In this document: piece by piece, positions 59,171-64,000 of the stretch
Layout: each line of letters opens with the position of its first letter
Numbering within the stretch: the stretch's first letter is position 1
Source: Lineus longissimus
Lineage: Eukaryota > Nemertea > Pilidiophora > Heteronemertea > Lineidae
Length of the DNA: 64,000 nucleotides
Direction: 5' to 3'
NCBI RefSeq assembly: GCF_910592395.1
Contig: NC_088322.1
Coordinates: 11,835,431-11,899,430, forward strand
Program-made: the position numbers and the translations under genes
Notes under the pieces: generated by a model
Databases searched by the model: none
Told to the model about the DNA's origin: nothing
The model's input: only the letters and a program-made list of their open reading frames with translations

Positions 59171-61614
59171 AAATGGTAAAGATGAAAGGGGGTGGGGGGA
59201 GAGGAGTAGGAGTGTCACCTTGTACAAAAGGCTCTTCCTTTCGATTTTAATCATAATGTCACTAATTTGGAGCCCTATGTGCGCTAGGCAACTATTAAGG
59301 AAAAACATATGGGGCTTCAAGAAAAGGTGCAACGACCTATTATGTACTATCTCGTCGCAGGAATATGAACATAAAATATTTTTCCAATGCAATTGAAATC
59401 AACTGTTACATATTCTGCCTGACGTTTCTTAATCAAACCAATTGCATCATGATACAAACTTATCCAAGTCAATAAAACCCGCGATTCGGTACGTGGGACG
59501 CGTACCAAAATTAGAACTTTTACTGAAAACCTGTTTGGTTGTCGTCTCCGCTATAAATGGGTACCGACAACGTATATTTAGGCCGGATCTCGCATTAAGC
59601 CTATTTGTAATCGCTATGCGTTGGCGAAGATCGTAATGAAATCGATATATAGGCTTTTAGCGATACTGAGCCATGAATGACGTCAGAAAGAGGTCTCGTC
59701 ACCCTTTAGGCTTCATAATACTCCTTCTTCTCGGGGGTGGGACCTAGTTCATTATTAGATCTGTACTCAAAGCTGCGGTATATTTTTAGCAAGGCTACAA
59801 AAATACATATATTACATGGGGGATGGATCTATCAATTTCCGTAAAAGGTTTTTATCAAGGTTCCAGTATTCGTATTAGGCAGGTTCAACAATCACAACGA
59901 ACGACGGAGCACGGAGCACGAAGCACATGTATGTCGTGTCATCAAGTCGTGTGCTAATTGGTTTACGTGACACTGGTAAATCACCGAATATAGGCTACTT
60001 AGATGACCGACAAAAACGGTCGAAGGATTAAGAAAAAGACGTCTCAATGCATTTCAATAGCTCGTACTTTATTTGTCTTTAATAATCTTCGTAAGTGATA
60101 CAAAGCCCGCCCAATACCTTTTCATTGTAAAACGAATGAGCGTGTTTTTTTCTCTCATTAATTGAAAAAAGACAGTGACACGTTTTTTAATTATCCAACA
60201 ACCCGCCCAATGATTTTAGAAGGAGGTCACGAGATACCTTATTTTGCTAAGGCGTCAGAGAGTAAAGACCAGAAGCTCTCCCCTTCCCACAAAAACCCAG
60301 GCTCGGATCAGTGTGTAATACGTCATTACTGCATGCGTACAGTACGTGCCTCATTGAATCAATACAAGACCTCAGCCGACCCGACCCAGATACTCACAAT
60401 CACCTTACAAGAATACATCACCTCAGTGGAGCAAGCTACGCGCGATGCGGTGACAATTCCGTTCAAGATCGCTTTGGCGGACTATTTTTAGAATTTGGAG
60501 CTGCTTTCGGGTCCTTTGTTGCAGGTGCACCCGTCTAGCCTTCCCAGAACTCACACAGTGACCGAGGGGTTCCCCATAATTCTCTTGACCTAGATTCAAG
60601 GTTTAAGTTGAATTGCATTGTTGGCTCTTTCAAGAAAGCAATCGTGTGCACGTCATGTGGAGCGTGTTCTTCAAGGAATGCCATACAGTGAATTTAAATG
60701 GACACTAACACTTGGTGCATTCGTTTGTACTTCAACAGTTCTGGAGTATCTTTGAATCGACTTCCTTTCCCCAAATGTTTTTATTTCCTTATTGTGTGTG
60801 AAATATTTAAAGTTATTAAGCAGAATTGGTAGGCCAATAAAGAATGGTGATACATATCAAGGCGGAATCGTTTTAATTTGAAGCTTGTGTATATCAATAT
60901 CACATTATGGAAGCGGTGCAAATTAAAACATTGGATATGTTAAACAAAATAATGAATACACGTTTTAGATGGATAAGTGCTAGAAGACAGGATATTCCTT
61001 TAAAGATTTGGTTATAGATTAAATAAGAGTTGGTTCTGATATAGTTGCATCGCCCACGGATTAGCATCACGGCCTCGAAATATCGTATGAATAAATTAGT
61101 ATTTTTGTGCTCAAAAACGAAGCACGTGATCGACCCCCCCCCCCCTCCACACACACACAGGGGGTGTTATGTTATGAAAGAAACTGAGCTGCATTATAAC
61201 AATAGTAGGCCTATATTGGGTACAAGCTGCAACCAATTAGTCATTTTGCCACCATAGGTAATACAATTATGCTCTCACATTTATCAAAACCCATTAAGAC
61301 TTTATTGCGTTGAATAAAAACAGTATTCCCGTAGAGAAAAAAATTGCAATCTAGCCAAGTTTATTTATTGTGTGTGATACAGATGGAACAAAATCATTAT
61401 ACTATTATCATATCTATATTCAAGGCTATAAGACACTGCATACTCTGTAACTTATTACGGTCAAGTATGAAAAATGCGCTTTTCTTCGAGTAACATACAA
61501 TTTCATATAGCGTAACCCAGATATCCAAAGTCAAAACAAACCTTTTCAATTATTAGAATATGTCACACATTAAAAAGGGTATAAACTTATTAAATGATAA
61601 ATGCATTAACTCAC

Positions 61615-61976
61615 CCGTGGTGATACTATCCCCTCTGACACTCTGCCTAGAAATGCTTTCCTTCCTTTTCTCGTGCTTAACGCACGGCCTCTTCGTATCC
61701 AGTGTGGTATCCAAGCTAAAATAACGCATTCAGACTAACTGCATCCACTCTCTGCCCGCACTTACGAGAATCTCCCGACTCCATCGACAAACGCCGTATA
61801 TATCTCCCATTCATTTTCCAGCTCGATCCTGGGGAAGCCTCCATACGTCATCAATGACGTCACCACTTTTCGTTATGCATCCCCGGTAATTAGTATCCAA
61901 GGAGCTCAGCCTCGAGATTGGTAAGTTATAAATTTCTAACGCGGAGTGCGCCGGCGTCATTCACAATTTGACGTCA
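61615..61976 (-). promoter_or_regulatory. distal CRE/TATA promoter-like module with candidate 5' exon
   Basis: Read on the minus strand: CRE at 61969-61976, a half CRE near 61955, CRE at 61855-61862, a half CRE at 61845-61850, TATATAT at 61797-61803, then a strong donor GTGAGT just below 61615 (and another, GTAAGT, just below 61766). The CRE-to-TATA gap of about 55 bp suits a core promoter, with a start near 61.77 kb and a ~155-nt non-coding first exon. The only gene downstream in this orientation is NR4A, 21 kb away. Confidence 0.5.
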
Positions 61977-64000
61977 TTCACACAAATTACCGACAGAGAC
62001 TGCACGTTAGACCTGGTCCAAAATAGCCCAGGAACGATGCAGTGCGTTCATCTCCAGCGGATTCTGACCTCCGTGAAAATACTTAGCATAATTTCTTAAT
62101 ATACTCTCCGGCCCGCATACCCCGTGTGCGTAGCATCAGTGTGATGGAGCCAAGGCTAGCTTCTATTTATAGCTCGATATATTCATGTATTGATTGAATT
62201 TGTGGAGCAATCTACGCTATTGGCCTCAGGTGGCAAGCACGATCAACTGTTTCCTCTCAGTGCTAACACTAGCGTGGGTAGGGAGTATATTTGGCTGGCT
62301 AACGTATTTTCGGTAGCGTAAGCTGTATTCTTTACGTCTGTACACAACAATATTCGATTTATTTTGGGTTTCGCAGGTACGGATTCCCGCTATTTGTGTT
62401 TTGAACTGATGTTTTCTCTGGTGTAGGCAACTGGAATGTACTCTATTGTACAGGTGTTTTCAAGTACAGTTGTATGTTTGGATGAACACTCATGACAATT
62501 GTATTAGGAAATTGTTCGCCGAAGGTACGCTTTTTTCCAGTATTTGAGGTAACATCTGGGAGGAGACCGAATATTTATGAATTTGAATTGCTCCCTAAAA
62601 TTGTCAATCAAATCGAAACTGACCCATTTGCAAAAATGCTAATCACTTATCTATGCCATGTAAGTGACATCACGTTTATTTGCCAATGCTGGCACTGGCT
62701 TGACCGACCACCATAAAACGCGTTTCATTGGGGTCCGTATTCAAAGCTTAGCCCCGATAGATAAGCCGTTCTTTCTGTCCATCAAGAAAAAAGATACACT
62801 GATTCGGTGATATCGATGATTTTTGGAATAGGACAGTCGTCTACATATTTCAACAAGCTTTTTCAATTTTCAAAATTCAAAATGAAAGTAATGATTTAAA
62901 GACGATTTTATGCAAACTGTTATGAAGGCACTTTCCTTTGATGATTTGCGAGGCGGAGATAAAGACACATTACACCTCCAGAGTCATTGTCCAGCAGAGG
63001 AATGTGACTAGCGGATTAGGCTCACGCATGAAAAGTTTGTTTTAACACAATAGACCATTTGAGGCGCTTTGGCCAATGGAACAGGCTCACGCATGAATGA
63101 TCATCGTTTTAACACACCATATAGAACAATTGAGGGATCGATTTGTTTTAAATGATGTCTGGCCTAAGGGGATGATAAACGTAATGGAATATACTATGGG
63201 ACACAGATACATTATATGGGCATCGATGGTAATGTAGTCTTTGGTCTTTGCGAGAAATAAAAGTATTTTCGCAGATCACAACGCAATGTGCGTAGGCATT
63301 TACAGTAGGATCTGCGTAGAGAACTAAATGGGTTGTTGGACCCCGTCAGCTGATGAGTAGACGGTTTCTATCGTAGCTTCAATTTCACGGTGTCCAAATG
63401 GAAGGGGTGATTACATTTTAACGCTGCCACCACTGATGTACGTCTGCCTGAACAACAGCAAAAATAATCAACACGGTGACTTATGCATGAGCAAAATCGC
63501 GTACGAATGAGATGCTTTTGTCTTTGATTGGAGACCGTGGTTTTTGTTGTCGAATGCTCGTCTGTATACCAAAACCTCCTAGCGCTAGCTACTGTGCTTA
63601 TGAACGGGGTACGTAACGGGTAGCTATTGGTAGTGGAAATAAAGAAATAGTGTTATTTAGAATTTGAAACACGTCCTTGGGTTATTGGTTCTCCTTGCAA
63701 CAGCTGCCATCAACAATTACATTCCCAAATTGAATGATTCTGATTAAGGTCGCCATCATCAGCACTACTTGTGCTTAATTCGACGTCCAGCAATGGCCTT
63801 GTATTAGGGAAATCGCCTAAGCAGTAGAACTTTTGGAGATTCATTATACCAAGAATTGATAAAGATTAAGCTTTACATGTAGGTATTCTTGGTCGTGCAA
63901 ACTTGATATGTATTGGAAACAGGACCCCCCACCAGAGTGTCTTGACGATCTTTGAGGAGATCGTGGGTCGGTTTTTCTAGCAGTATTCGATCTATCGTTG
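61977..64000. other. right-hand end of window
   Basis: No gene recognised; contains repeat copy C. Open frames here are short and without splice or domain support. Confidence 0.5.
62680..63210. repeat. dispersed repeat, copy C
   Basis: The longest copy. It is homologous to 46735-47200 and, at its right end, to 58968-59170. The GGCTCACGCATGAA segment itself occurs twice inside (near 63020 and 63089), an internal duplication. Confidence 0.65.

Larger units (their letters stand above)
41136..61614. other. 20-kb gene-poor region upstream of NR4A
   Basis: No conserved coding exon was recognised on either strand apart from the transposon-borne MADF fragment. It contains CRE palindromes at 45721, 49214, 50310, 50524, 50654, 53400 and 59678, plus the mobile elements and repeats listed separately. 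Best read as the 5' regulatory domain of NR4A mixed with repeats. Confidence 0.5.

Overview
The window is animal nuclear DNA: intron-rich genes with canonical GT-AG junctions, long introns, many short non-coding repeats and no bacterial gene packing. The frequent words TACATGTA and TAGGCCTA, the moderate GC content and the types of short DNA transposon suggest a marine invertebrate, possibly a deuterostome such as an echinoderm or hemichordate. That assignment is an inference and weak. Three protein-coding genes can be supported, all on the minus strand.

From 17.7 kb to the left edge lies a 5'-complete but 3'-truncated gene for a multidomain RhoGEF of obscurin/UNC-89 type. Thirteen exons join with fully consistent phases into 885 codons: N-terminal hydrophobic anchor, Ig1, long acidic linker, Ig2, Ig3, SH3-A, Ser/acidic linker, SH3-B, and the first part of a DH (RhoGEF) domain. 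The rest of DH and any PH domain lie beyond base 1. A 7.3-kb intron (4.8-12.1 kb) carries a transposon fragment and an 84-bp tandem duplication.

From 27.0 to 25.46 kb is a complete four-exon gene for Sec61 beta, the small tail-anchored subunit of the ER translocon. Its first coding exon supplies only the ATG.

From 40.83 to 33.77 kb is a complete eight-exon gene for an NR4A (Nur77/Nurr1/NOR1) orphan nuclear receptor. The exons total 2070 nt, that is 689 codons plus stop, with every phase consistent. The zinc-finger DNA-binding domain and ligand-binding domain are highly conserved. The N-terminal transactivation region is diverged.

The most striking signal is regulatory. The palindromic cAMP-response element TGACGTCA occurs about 15 times in the window by eye, against roughly one expected by chance. 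All but one copy lie between 33.7 and 62.0 kb, in and upstream of NR4A. They include a three-copy promoter cluster (40.8-41.13 kb), a three-copy cluster at 50.31-50.66 kb, and a distal two-copy promoter-like module with a TATA motif at 61.6-62.0 kb. NR4A genes are classic CREB-responsive immediate-early genes, so 41-62 kb may be the NR4A cis-regulatory domain.

The remaining sequence is intergenic or intronic and holds several mobile elements. These are a 521-bp PIF/Harbinger-like element with a TAA target duplication that encloses a MADF-domain fragment (53.1-53.6 kb), a 109-bp MITE (57.4 kb), a family of AAATAAAGG-type MITEs, a dispersed repeat at 46.7, 59.0 and 62.7 kb, and tandem repeats at 46.5 and 58.0 kb. 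No tRNA, rRNA or CRISPR array was seen.
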